Assembly (NCBI RefSeq): GCF_000375405.1
Contig: NZ_AQWS01000004.1
Location: forward strand, 45,533-109,532
DNA from: Bacteroides propionicifaciens DSM 19291 = JCM 14649
Lineage (GTDB): Bacteria; Bacteroidota; Bacteroidia; Bacteroidales; Bacteroidaceae
Direction of reading: 5' to 3'
DNA length: 64,000 nucleotides
Below the pieces are notes generated by a model, which worked only from the letters and a program-made list of their open reading frames with translations, had not been told where the DNA came from and did not search any database. Below, piece by piece: positions 27,570 to 36,086 of this stretch (position 1 is the first letter of the stretch; each line of letters starts with the position of its first letter). The position numbers and the translations under genes are program-made.

Positions 27570-28436
27570 ATGGAATTCGCAATCATAGGAAATAACTACC
27601 AAGCCGAAAAGGCTGTTCATACACAAAGACTGCTTCAGTTTCTTTATCAAAGAGGAGCAACGGTCAAGATAAATCGTAGCTTTTATAACTTTATTTTACC
27701 TTATATAGGGAAGCTAGAATTTAAACCCATTCTTTTTGATGAACAGGATTTTACTGCCGATATGGTTGTGAGTATGGGAGGCGACGGAACTTTCTTAAAA
27801 GCTGCCCGACTTGTTGGGAATAAGAACATTCCTATCATAGGAATCAATACGGGCCGTTTGGGTTTTTTGGCCGACGTATCGTATAACCATATCGAAGAGA
27901 CTTTCACTGATATACTACTGGGCAATTATGTACTCGAAAAGCGAAGCTTGTTAAAACTTAAGAGCAATATTCCGAATATAGAATATCCCTACGCCCTAAA
28001 CGAAATAGCCATCTTAAAGAGAGATCATGCTTCAATGATCACTATTCACACACATATAGACCACTCCTATTTGGCAACTTATCAGTCGGATGGATTAATT
28101 GTAGCAACACCTACAGGCTCTACAGCCTACTCATTAAGTGTTGGAGGCCCCATCATTGAGCCAACATCAAAGACCTTAGTCATAAACCCCATTGCACCAC
28201 ACAGTCTTAATGTTCGCCCGTTTATTATTCCTGATGCCGTAACGATTCATTTGAAGATCGAAAGCAGAAGTCACAACTTCTTGATTTCGGTTGATGGGAG
28301 GAGTTATAAATGCAACGAAGAAACTGAGGTTTGTATCTCTAGGGCTGAACACTCTACTATAATCGTCAAACGTCAAAACCACCACTTCTACGACACGCTC
28401 CGTGAAAAACTCATGTGGGGTGCTGATAAAAGATAA
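27570..28436 (+). CDS. nadK: NAD kinase
   Basis: ATP-dependent phosphorylation of NAD to NADP. Length is 288 residues. The catalytic GGDGT loop is in VVSMGGDGTFLKAARL (about 66-81), followed by GINTGRLGFLADV, LNEIAILKRD, and YQSDGLIVATPTGSTAYSLSVGGPII (conserved Asp, Thr-Gly-Ser-Thr-Ala). Divergent from pdxJ and monocistronic; a hairpin follows the stop codon. Confidence 0.97.
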   Translation: MEFAIIGNNYQAEKAVHTQRLLQFLYQRGATVKINRSFYNFILPYIGKLEFKPILFDEQDFTADMVVSMGGDGTFLKAARLVGNKNIPIIGINTGRLGFLADVSYNHIEETFTDILLGNYVLEKRSLLKLKSNIPNIEYPYALNEIAILKRDHASMITIHTHIDHSYLATYQSDGLIVATPTGSTAYSLSVGGPIIEPTSKTLVINPIAPHSLNVRPFIIPDAVTIHLKIESRSHNFLISVDGRSYKCNEETEVCISRAEHSTIIVKRQNHHFYDTLREKLMWGADKR

Positions 28437-28442
28437 AAAAAC

Positions 28443-28484
28443 TAAGGCAGACATCACTAACTTACGCTAGAGATATCTGCCTTA
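28443..28484 (+). terminator. Hairpin between nadK and the fimbrial locus
   Basis: TAAGGCAGA (28443-28451) and TCTGCCTTA (28476-28484) pair, with an additional ATC/GAT extension across a mismatch. It lies between converging genes and could serve both strands. Confidence 0.55.
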
Positions 28485-28512
28485 AACTTAAACCAAGAAT
28501 TATAATTCTTAA

Positions 28513-29897
28513 TTACTCGATAGAAGCACCCGTATTTTCTACAGTCCACTTCATAACCTTAGCACCAACAACAACATCTGCCTGAGTAGTAGATGGACTA
28601 GTACCACCGTCACCGTTTTTATCAGGATCGTATGCATCATTATCATCTACAGTGCCATCACCATTCCAATCGATTTTATCAAAGAAAACCTTATAGATCT
28701 TACCTTGCTCATAAAACTTTGAAGCATTTGCATCAATCTCATTACCATTAGCACCACTCATACTAGCAAACTTGACCATATTGAAATAACCAGCTCCTTG
28801 CTCAACTGTAGAGTAAGTATCAAGTTTAGGATCATCAGCTGCAGCAGTTGCTGATTTAGTATACTTCTCACCATTGAACTGCAACTCACCATCTGCCTTT
28901 TTTGTTAAAGCATAATATTTATCACCATCTTTAATATAAAGAGTCGTCGTTACATCTTCAGAACCTTCTGCTTTCCCTGTAGCTTTGTATACATAAGAAT
29001 CAACTACCACATTAGAGCTATTAATAGGCAACACTCTATTTCCTTGATCATCTTTAACCACATCGTAAATAACAGCATTCATTCGGAAAGCAATTCTCTT
29101 CTCATCACCATTGAATAGGTGATTAGCTACTACTTTACCACCAGTTGTTATATCTGCGTAAAATCCAACATTAGCCAACACACCTAAATTATCTTTCACA
29201 CGTTTATCAGATGGATTAACCGTGTTGCCTGTAGATTGAGCCATAAATCTATCAACAGCTCCAAAAGTTAACGAATAGTTATTAGGAGTCATCTCAGTCA
29301 CTTCTACACTCTTTACCAGTTTATCACTAGATTTGACAGCGCCACTCACCTCAACACGTGAAGCTTGAGGTTTTAACTCCATATTATCTAATTTATACTC
29401 TGTTTTATTTTTATCAGATGACTTTATAGCAGATGACAAATTAGCATCATCAAAATAATAAATAGCTGCAACATTATCTTTTCCATCAATGCTACTAGAC
29501 TGAATATCACCCACTTTATAACCCTGAGGAGTAACTACATCTTTACCTGTATAGTTGTTTGCCGAAACTACTACTCTCTCTGTTCCATTCAATGAAATAT
29601 CTCTAAATATAGCAGCATATTTATCATCAGAACCCGATTTAGAGAGTTCTAATTTGGCTACTTGTGATGTCCCTCTCATTACATAAGCAAAAATATTACT
29701 CAAGTTTGGAGCTATATCGTTTGCAACTCCATCCTCAATTACCCCACGACCAACTGCAGTCGGGATAGATACTCTCACTTCTAAATCATTAGAACCGTTA
29801 AAACTATTATTTCCGTCAACGTCGTCAGACGAACAAGAAGTAAAACCAGCTACAGCAATTGTAGCAACTAATAAACTAATAAACTTTTAAATTTCAT
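28513..29897 (-). pseudogene. Mfa1/FimA-like major fimbrillin, signal peptide out of frame through an 8-bp repeat
   Basis: The open part (from 29778 downstream) is a 421-residue fimbrillin-like beta protein ending with the Trp-containing strand VVVGAKVMKWTVENTGASIE. Upstream, the ATG at 29897 (MKFKSLLV) is out of frame with the rest. On the minus strand, two tandem copies of TTTATTAG occupy 29883-29868. With a single copy the frame reads MKFKSLLVATIAVAGFTSC, a good lipoprotein signal with lipobox FTSC, and runs on into SSDDVDGNNS and the mature protein, 458 residues in all. Mfa1-type fimbrillins are exported as lipoproteins and polymerise at the outer membrane. The gene is therefore OFF here by a change of +8, either a fixed mutation or a phase-variable state. 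Confidence 0.8.
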
Positions 29898-30121
29898 ATT
29901 TTTATTATTTTATAAATTCAACATATTTAAGAGATACTCAATACAACAGTATTACCTAATTTTCAAAACCAAAACTCTCAATCCTATATCTATAACTTTT
30001 TGAACCAAATACACAAAAACCAAACAATCAATAAAACCAACTCTCAAGAGATGCCATTCTAGACATGTATCACACTAACACCAATAAGTCAAAGCATTAC
30101 GTCTTCATTTCTTTTACAATA

Positions 30122-30154
30122 CAAACATAATACATTTTTTAGATGAGTCACAAA
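30122..30154 (-). promoter_or_regulatory. Possible promoter of the Mfa1-like gene
   Basis: Minus-strand TATGTTTG (30129-30122) with TTTG 21 bases upstream (30154-30151) fits the Bacteroidetes consensus. It would give a leader of about 220 bases. The rest of the 532-base AT-rich gap (29898-30429) contains no gene that I can support. Confidence 0.4.
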
Positions 30155-30429
30155 TACAAAACAATTAATTTATATTATATAACAATAATTACTCTAATTC
30201 AACCTCAACAAAGTGGACAAACAAAGAAAAATAACAACATCCAATAAATCAAGCAGTTACAAGTAATAAGATAGTTCTTAACACTAAATTAATTACACAA
30301 AACTCACGAAATAAGCTAATACTAGAGACTTAAAAAAAACGAGACAAAGGGTGTGTATTATTACATTAATATTTCACTATGCCGCACACTTTGAAACACA
30401 TATTAAGAAAACCCAACATAAAAACTTTA

Positions 30430-31885
30430 TTACTTTTTGGCCTTCACAACAAACTCCATCAACTCGGCACCATCGTAGTGCATTTTTACACGAAACTCTT
30501 CAACAAACGCAGAAGTTGCTGTATTATGAATAAAACCTATTTTATATAAATCTTTATTGTCTATACCGCCACTACTCTTCACACGACCTACAAAAACATA
30601 ATAATCAGCAAATGGCAACGATTCAGAAACCTCCAAAACTGGTATTGAGACTCCATCATGCGTAAAAGTCAAACCTTTTTTCACACCGGCATTAGGCTTG
30701 AGCTTTTTTTCCTTTGACTCAAACCCAATATTAGTTTGAATATAAGTACTAAATTCAGAAGACATACCTTTAGGTGCATTCACAAACTTCTTTCCAACAC
30801 CAAAATACCTATCTTGCCTCACATACCCCTCTCGAATTCGATCATCCCACTCCACAACAAGACTAGTCGAGAGTTCTTGACCTACAGCAGCCTCAGCTTC
30901 GGTCTCATAACCCTCACCACTAAGCTTAGTAAAATTTATGGTATAAGACTTGTTTCGAGCGACCTCTATATTTGATATACGTGAAGAGAAATATTTAAAT
31001 TGACCTGAGGAGTTTCTACATTTCAAAACCACCAACAAATCTTTAGCTTGCTCGGCAGCTACCATATAATCTCCTGTAACATAAGAGTTCGAAGAAGTAG
31101 ATAAGATAGAATTGGTGCCCACTAGTTTTATGGGTTTAAGTAACGTCGTAGCGGGCTTCACGGGAGTTACTACCGGCTGACCAGACTCGTCAACATTATA
31201 CGCGCCACTAGCAACTCTTGAGTATCCATAAAGAGAAGCTTCAATAAGCTCATAATTATACCTAGAGGTCAGCGATACTTTAAACTTTGATATTGGCCGA
31301 ACCAAACTCGCTGTCAAATCGATCAACTGAGCTTTATCTGCATAAAACACGGAGGTTAACAAATTCGACTCTGCTTTTCCATACAGTTGAGCATCCAGCT
31401 GAAGTAAGCTATATGATTGAACAAACTTATCGAAATTGCTGATATTCTTCATTCCTGCTTTGACTTCAAGAAGACTTTTTTCAAGATTAGCCACTACCAC
31501 CACCTTAAATTTATCCACATCTTTAAGGGAGTTTTTGTCAAAAGCCACAAAAAACCTTGTTGAACCTGCGGCTGCACCAGGTTTTCTTTCAATACTCTGC
31601 TCTACAGCTCGGAAACTACTTGATTCATCAAACAAAAATACGAATATATCGCGAACCTCTTTATCTTCAATCCCTACAGCTCGAGTTTCAATGGCCTCCT
31701 TTTGCTCTTGAGATAAATCGAGATGCAGATTCATTATAATTTTATTCTCATCAGACAAGATATCAGAGTCTGAGCTTAATCCATCTTCGTGGACACAACC
31801 CGATAAAACAAATATGTAAAACCACAATTGGTAATCCTACCCAACAACCAAAAAACTTGGCTATATATATTTTTATTGTTTTCAT
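30430..31885 (-). pseudogene. Accessory fimbrillin B (Mfa/Fim minor subunit-like), frameshifted in the signal peptide
   Basis: The main frame (about 465 residues from a TTG at 31827) opens with hydrophobic residues and the lipobox LSGC, but the truncated signal has no basic start. The ATG at 31885 gives a normal n-region (MKTIKIYIAK) and hydrophobic core in another frame. A net shift of one base between about 31828 and 31842 would join them. A TAG in the main frame just upstream rules out a simple longer start. The body has fimbrillin-like features: an N-terminal domain with VRDIFVFLFDESSSFRAV and an SLVVEWDDRIREGYV strand near residue 320, as in minor or tip subunits. It lies between accessory fimbrillin A and the Mfa1-like gene. 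A sequencing error is possible. Confidence 0.65.
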
Positions 31886-31918
31886 AATACTATACTAACA
31901 TTCAATTATTCAAGTTAC

Positions 31919-33323
31919 TTATCTACCTCCTGCAACTTTCTCAGGTCGCAGACTCTTCATATTCTGATATATATACAGGGGGACTCTATGGTTATCAAAT
32001 TCTAGGAAGTCTTTTACACTAAATAAGATCGAACGATCTATTGCTGAAACTGTAATTTTCCATAAGTTCTCCTCTGTACTATCCAAAACCTCCTCAACAA
32101 ATAATTTAAATTTATCGGTCTCAAAAGACTTCGGAATAGCACCACCATAGATGTAAATTTCTTTCACAACAACACTACTTGCACCAAGATCAAAATCACT
32201 AAGCCTATGATAGTGCTCTGTATCAGCATTAAGTGCATCATCCTTCCATTTAAAACCTGGATAACCACCTTGACCTCCAACTTCAATATCCTCTTCAATC
32301 CAGTCTACAACGGTTATAGTAGTATTAAGATCTGCTTCACCTTTGAGTGCCTCATCAGGAGTTCGATACCCATCTCCTATAATTTCATTTATACCAATAA
32401 CTATTCGCTTATTACGAGATAAAGATTCGTATGAGAGCTCTCCATCAATTATTTTACTTCGATTCACTTTATAGTAACGAGTTTTATCCACTCCTTGAAA
32501 TCCCTCATTATATACACCAACCACAAAAGTAGTTACCGTTTCATCACCATCAATTGAGCGAGCTCCTTTGTTCTCGGGCAGATAGATCATGCGTTTTACA
32601 GGGTTCGCAGTTGCTTTTGCCAATTTCACAACATAGGGTACATTCGACACCTTAGGTGAATTGGAAATATTCAAGCGCTCTGCTTCAGGAGCTACAACAA
32701 GACCATTTTCTGTGATCCTATACACATAAATACTATTGATTAAATATGCCTTACCATCAAAAATATTAGCATTATCTGGCTGCACTTCGGAACCATCAGA
32801 GTTTACCGAATAATTAAATCCGATATCTACTCGAGCTACAGCACGACACAAACTAATATCTACACTTTTAAGCTTTTCAAAATCAGCAACATTCATATCA
32901 AGAGCTGCAGATATAGGCAATGACTCCGAATCAAGAGTAGATTGTTTGGTCATATCCCAAATGTACGTTGCTTGGTTAAAGGCTTTGAATTCAATTTCCG
33001 ATGATATATCAGTCAGGGTTTTATTTTTGAACCCCTCAACATCTAATCTCTTAGGATTGGCAACAAACACCAGCTTAACTCTTTGAGAATCGTGAGGCAC
33101 ATTTACCTTTAAATTAAAATCCGTAGCTTTTTTAATTTGAGAGTAATTTAAGTTCGACACATGGGCCATGTTATAGAACAGCAAGTTATCTGAATCATCG
33201 AGCCCTCCTGCATTATCTCTGGGCAGAAAAACCAAAACATACATAGTACTTAGCTTTGACTCAAAGTCAGAAGAGTTATCATTCAGCCCATAAACTCCGC
33301 CATCTTGAAGTACATTTACTACT
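31919..33323 (-). pseudogene. Accessory fimbrillin A, 3' part, separated from its 5' end by a plasmid insertion
   Basis: The frame is open from 33323 (codons GTA GTA AAT GTA inside the direct repeat, then QDGGVYGLNDNSS) to the stop at 31919, but has no signal peptide or proper start; the first ATG is internal. The missing 65 codons lie beyond the inserted plasmid at 37022-37215. Joined across the repeat, the protein would have 527 residues. Features: MYVLVFLPRD strand as in the first domain of Mfa/Fim accessory proteins, NKRIVIGINEIIGDGY and TITVVDWIEEDIEVGGQ. It most likely encodes a minor or tip fimbrillin. In this genome it cannot be made as an exported protein. Confidence 0.8.
33309..33323. 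repeat. Left copy of the 15-bp direct repeat flanking the integrated plasmid
   Basis: AGTACATTTACTACT, identical to 37022-37036. On the minus strand it encodes VVNVL in accessory fimbrillin A. The left copy is fused to the 3' part of the gene, the right copy to the 5' part. Confidence 0.85.
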
Positions 33324-33460
33324 TATCCAAATGATATAAGAAACTTATCCAAACTGATAAACAAACTTATTTATTATAGCATGTATTTGATAAACAAACT
33401 TATTTGTTTACATTCGCATATGAGTAAGAAACTATCAAGTCAAACACAAGTTACTTATCC
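33321..33460. repeat. Iteron region, putative plasmid replication origin
   Basis: Two perfect 18-base copies of TGATAAACAAACTTATTT (33355-33372 and 33388-33405), 33 bases apart start to start. Two copies of ACTTATCCAAA (33321-33331 and 33343-33353) are 22 bases apart, with a third ACTTATCC at 33453. Helically phased direct repeats right before a rep gene are typical iterons. Confidence 0.75.
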
Positions 33461-33484
33461 ATTACAACGCTAAAAAAAATAAAT

Positions 33485-34177
33485 ATGAATAGTAAAAAGA
33501 AAGGATTATCAACTCAAACCAAACATGAAACAAATCCTTTTATGATTGAATTAAAAGGTAAAATGTATCTCCAGCCTCGAGCTAATACAATAATAGCTCG
33601 AGGAGAATCAATAGTAGACACCTCAACAGGTCAAATAGTAAATGATACTGTTTTAATGGGGAGAAGAAAAGTAGTAGACAAAAGTCAATTTGCCAAGATA
33701 TATGCTTCCGAGATTGGTAGCTTATTCGATTTATCAAGAAGTGCAATTAATGTTTTTATGTATCTAACCAAAGTAATGGACTATGATCAAAGAGCTTACT
33801 TTAATTATTTCAAGGAGTATGCAAAGGTTGGATACAAGTCATTCAATCCATGTTATAAAGGGATATTGGAGTTAATCAATAATCAAATTATCGCACTTGA
33901 TGTAAGAGAAAATACATACTGGCTCAACCCAACCATCGTTTGTAAAGGAGAGCGATTTGCTATTTATACAGAATATATCACAAAAGAAAAGGCTGAATCT
34001 ATAGATGCTGAAAAACTGCTGAAAGCCAATCAAAGAGATAATGCTCCAAGCTATGATAATCAGACTCAAAAGAAAATTGATGCTATGAATAAAATTCAAG
34101 AAGATAAATATCTATTAGAAGAACAGAAAAGAATAGAGGAATGGGAAAAACGACAAACAGAACTTCCTTTCGATTAA
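33485..34177 (+). CDS. Plasmid replication initiator (RepL-like, winged helix)
   Basis: A 230-residue protein directly behind the iterons. It contains DTSTGQIVNDTVLMGRRKVVD, FAKIYASEIGSLFDLSRSAINVFMYL and YWLNPTIVCKGER, a pattern I associate with the RepL-type initiators of small plasmids (a winged-helix DNA-binding fold ending with a YWINP-type strand). The C-terminus is charged and helical (about 170-230). A Rep_3-type initiator is a less likely alternative. It should bind the upstream iterons and start replication of the free plasmid. A strong terminator follows immediately. Start: the ATG at 33485 is the only one before the conserved region with an AT-rich leader. Confidence 0.75.
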   Translation: MNSKKKGLSTQTKHETNPFMIELKGKMYLQPRANTIIARGESIVDTSTGQIVNDTVLMGRRKVVDKSQFAKIYASEIGSLFDLSRSAINVFMYLTKVMDYDQRAYFNYFKEYAKVGYKSFNPCYKGILELINNQIIALDVRENTYWLNPTIVCKGERFAIYTEYITKEKAESIDAEKLLKANQRDNAPSYDNQTQKKIDAMNKIQEDKYLLEEQKRIEEWEKRQTELPFD

Positions 34178-34180
34178 AAG

Positions 34181-34217
34181 AAAACGAGGAATAGTATTTA
34201 CTATTCCTCGTTTTTTT
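34181..34217 (+). terminator. Terminator of the plasmid rep gene
   Basis: AAAACGAGGAATAG, loop TATTTA, CTATTCCTCGTTTT and further T: a 14-base perfect stem with U tail. Confidence 0.9.
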
Positions 34218-34366
34218 AGAGCAAAACAGCTCTCGTATAAAGGTCGTCAAGCGCTCGAGTTGTACCTCTACATTGCTCTATCCTCTTGACCTAACAAAGA
34301 TACAAAATAGAACCTAACTAATCAATTTTCCATGCTTAAATTTGAGTGATTAATTAATGAGTTTAT

Positions 34367-34485
34367 AGATGGATGAGCGAACGAATGGAGAGGGAAGTAG
34401 AGGAGAGAATGGATGAATCGAGAAGAGAATCGAGAAGAGAATGAAGAAGGGAAATGGAAGGGAAATGGATGAATGGGGATTAGGA
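34367..34485 (+). repeat. Purine-rich tandem-repeat tract between rep and oriT
   Basis: About 120 bases with very few pyrimidines on the plus strand. It includes two tandem 12-base copies of CGAGAAGAGAAT (34419-34442) and two GGGAAATGGA copies with an 11-base period (34449-34469), with many GATG/GAATG units. No open frame. It could serve as a single-strand initiation site or accessory origin element; function unknown. Confidence 0.55.
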
Positions 34486-34527
34486 TTTTTTTTTGATATT
34501 TAAATTGGTTTCTTTATGAATTCAAAT

Positions 34528-34583
34528 CTAGTTATAGCACACTATAACTAGTAAACTAGTTGTGTGCAAGGGGACACCCCTTG
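34528..34583. other. oriT-like region upstream of the relaxase gene
   Basis: A perfect 10-base palindrome, CTAGTTATAG (34528-34537), CACA, CTATAACTAG (34542-34551). Its minus strand reads TATAGTGTGCTATA, close to the TAGTGTG/TTAT nick region of pMV158-type (MobV) origins. A second 7-base hairpin, CAAGGGG-ACA-CCCCTTG, lies at 34567-34583. Position just before the mob gene supports an origin of transfer. Confidence 0.65.
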
Positions 34584-34617
34584 ACCCCACATTCTCAAAC
34601 GATAAATCTTATTGATA

Positions 34618-35699
34618 ATGGCAAAGACAAGCATAAACATTCAACCTGTAAAGGGTGGTAGTGAACAACATAATCATAGAGCTAAAGAGCTTGATTATGT
34701 TCGTCCAGAACTTTCTATTAAAAATGAAAGTTGGATATCCGAATCTATTTCGGATAGGTTGAAATTTATAAAAAAGAACACCAAGGAAAAAACAGGAAGA
34801 TCCCTGCAGAGTAAAGCTACTCCAATTCGTGAAGGAGTAATTGTAATTTCAGAAAAAACAACTCTGAAGGACTTGCAAAAATTTGCTCAAAAAGCCGAAG
34901 ATAAATTCGGAATAAAGGCAATACAAATTTACACTCACAAGGATGAAGGACACTACAAAGACCAAGAGAAAAAAGAGTGGAAACCAAATCTTCATGCTCA
35001 CATAGTTTTTGATTGGACTAATCACGAAACAGGAAAAAGCATAAAGCTTAATCGCCAGGACCTGGCACAAATGCAAACCCTATTAGCCGACACCCTCGAT
35101 ATGGATAGGGGAGTTTCTTCAGATAAAGTTCACATACAGTCGCAGCAATTTAAAAATGAAGCCGAATTAAGGCGATTACAAGAACTTTTGCTTGAGAAAG
35201 AGGAAAACGTACACAAAGCCAAAGAAGAGCTTAAAAACGTAAAATTAAAAACTAATACAGGCAAAACTATTGATCGTGCAGTAGGCAAACTCTATGAGTT
35301 ACTTGGGGAACAAAAGGGGAGAAAAAAATAATCGAGCTAGAAAAGAATAATTTAAAGCTCAATCAGGAGCTTCAGGGAGCAAATAAAACAATCAGCAATC
35401 TAAGCGAAGAATTGAAAGTAACCAAGCAAGAAGTATCCAAAGTTGTAGAAGAAAATCATACGTACCTAAACGCGTTAAGAGATCTAAGAGTGAAGCTAAA
35501 TAGCTCTTTAGAGGAAACCGAAAAACAGACTATTGTAGTCTTCAAAGACCTTACAAAGATGTTTAGTGAAGGCTTAAATGTCGAGCCATTCAATAACACC
35601 CATATAGCAAGAATATTCAATACAGGTAAAAAACTAAGCCAGGAACAAGAGCATAAAGAACAAGAATCACAAAACAAACGAAGAGGTAGAAGTATCTAA
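34618..35699 (+). pseudogene. MobV/Pre-family relaxase, broken by a frameshift
   Basis: The first frame (34618-35331, ATG at 34618) encodes the relaxase domain: KTSINIQPVKGG, HNHRAKELDYVRPELS, KATPIREGVIVI, and the metal-binding HKDEGH...WKPNLHAHIVFDW (HxH, about residues 110-135). It stops at 35329-35331 in an A-rich stretch. The reading continues without interruption in another frame, visible to 35699, as a coiled-coil tail (IIELEKNNLKLNQELQ... ending KRRGRSI). One extra base around 35313-35327 (AAAAGGGGAGAAAAAAA) would join them to a protein of about 360 residues, the normal MobV size. The relaxase nicks oriT for conjugative mobilization. The N-terminal fragment keeps the catalytic residues, so partial function is possible. 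Confidence 0.78.
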
Positions 35700-36086
35700 C
35701 CCTAACTATCATACACTTGTGTATTTTATAATACACGTTGTGGAGTATACTTCTTGCTCAATGTTTATTAAAAAATACTTTTCTAAAAATCGGCTTTTTT
35801 GAAGTTTAAATCACTCGTTTTTCGACAAGATATTCTTGATGTATAGATTAATTTTAATAACGGGAGATAGATTAATTAATTTATCTCCCGTTATTAAAAT
35901 TAAAATCAGACTTGTATTTACTTGTTTTTATTTTGTTTCCTTAATTCCATTATAATAAAACAAACAAATAGTAGAAATTCAACATGAAAAAATAATTCCA
36001 CCCAATTGCTTGGCATTAGTTGGAACATATTATTTACATACAAAACAGTAAAAACAATTCCACATATAATCATTTGTATTAACATA
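35700..36086. other. Plasmid non-coding region with a 20-bp perfect inverted repeat
   Basis: 35850-35869 and 35882-35901 are perfect complements (AATTTTAATAACGGGAGATA on the left) with a 12-base AT loop. It lies between the converging mob and lipoprotein genes and may act as a bidirectional terminator or as a replication structure. A weaker hairpin, TGTGTATT-TTAT-AATACACG, is at about 35719-35738. No gene is seen. Confidence 0.6.

Noticed and set aside
30351..30533. Small plus-strand frame near the end of accessory fimbrillin B
   Set aside because: Partly antisense to the fimbrillin, very AT-rich, no start context or recognisable domain.
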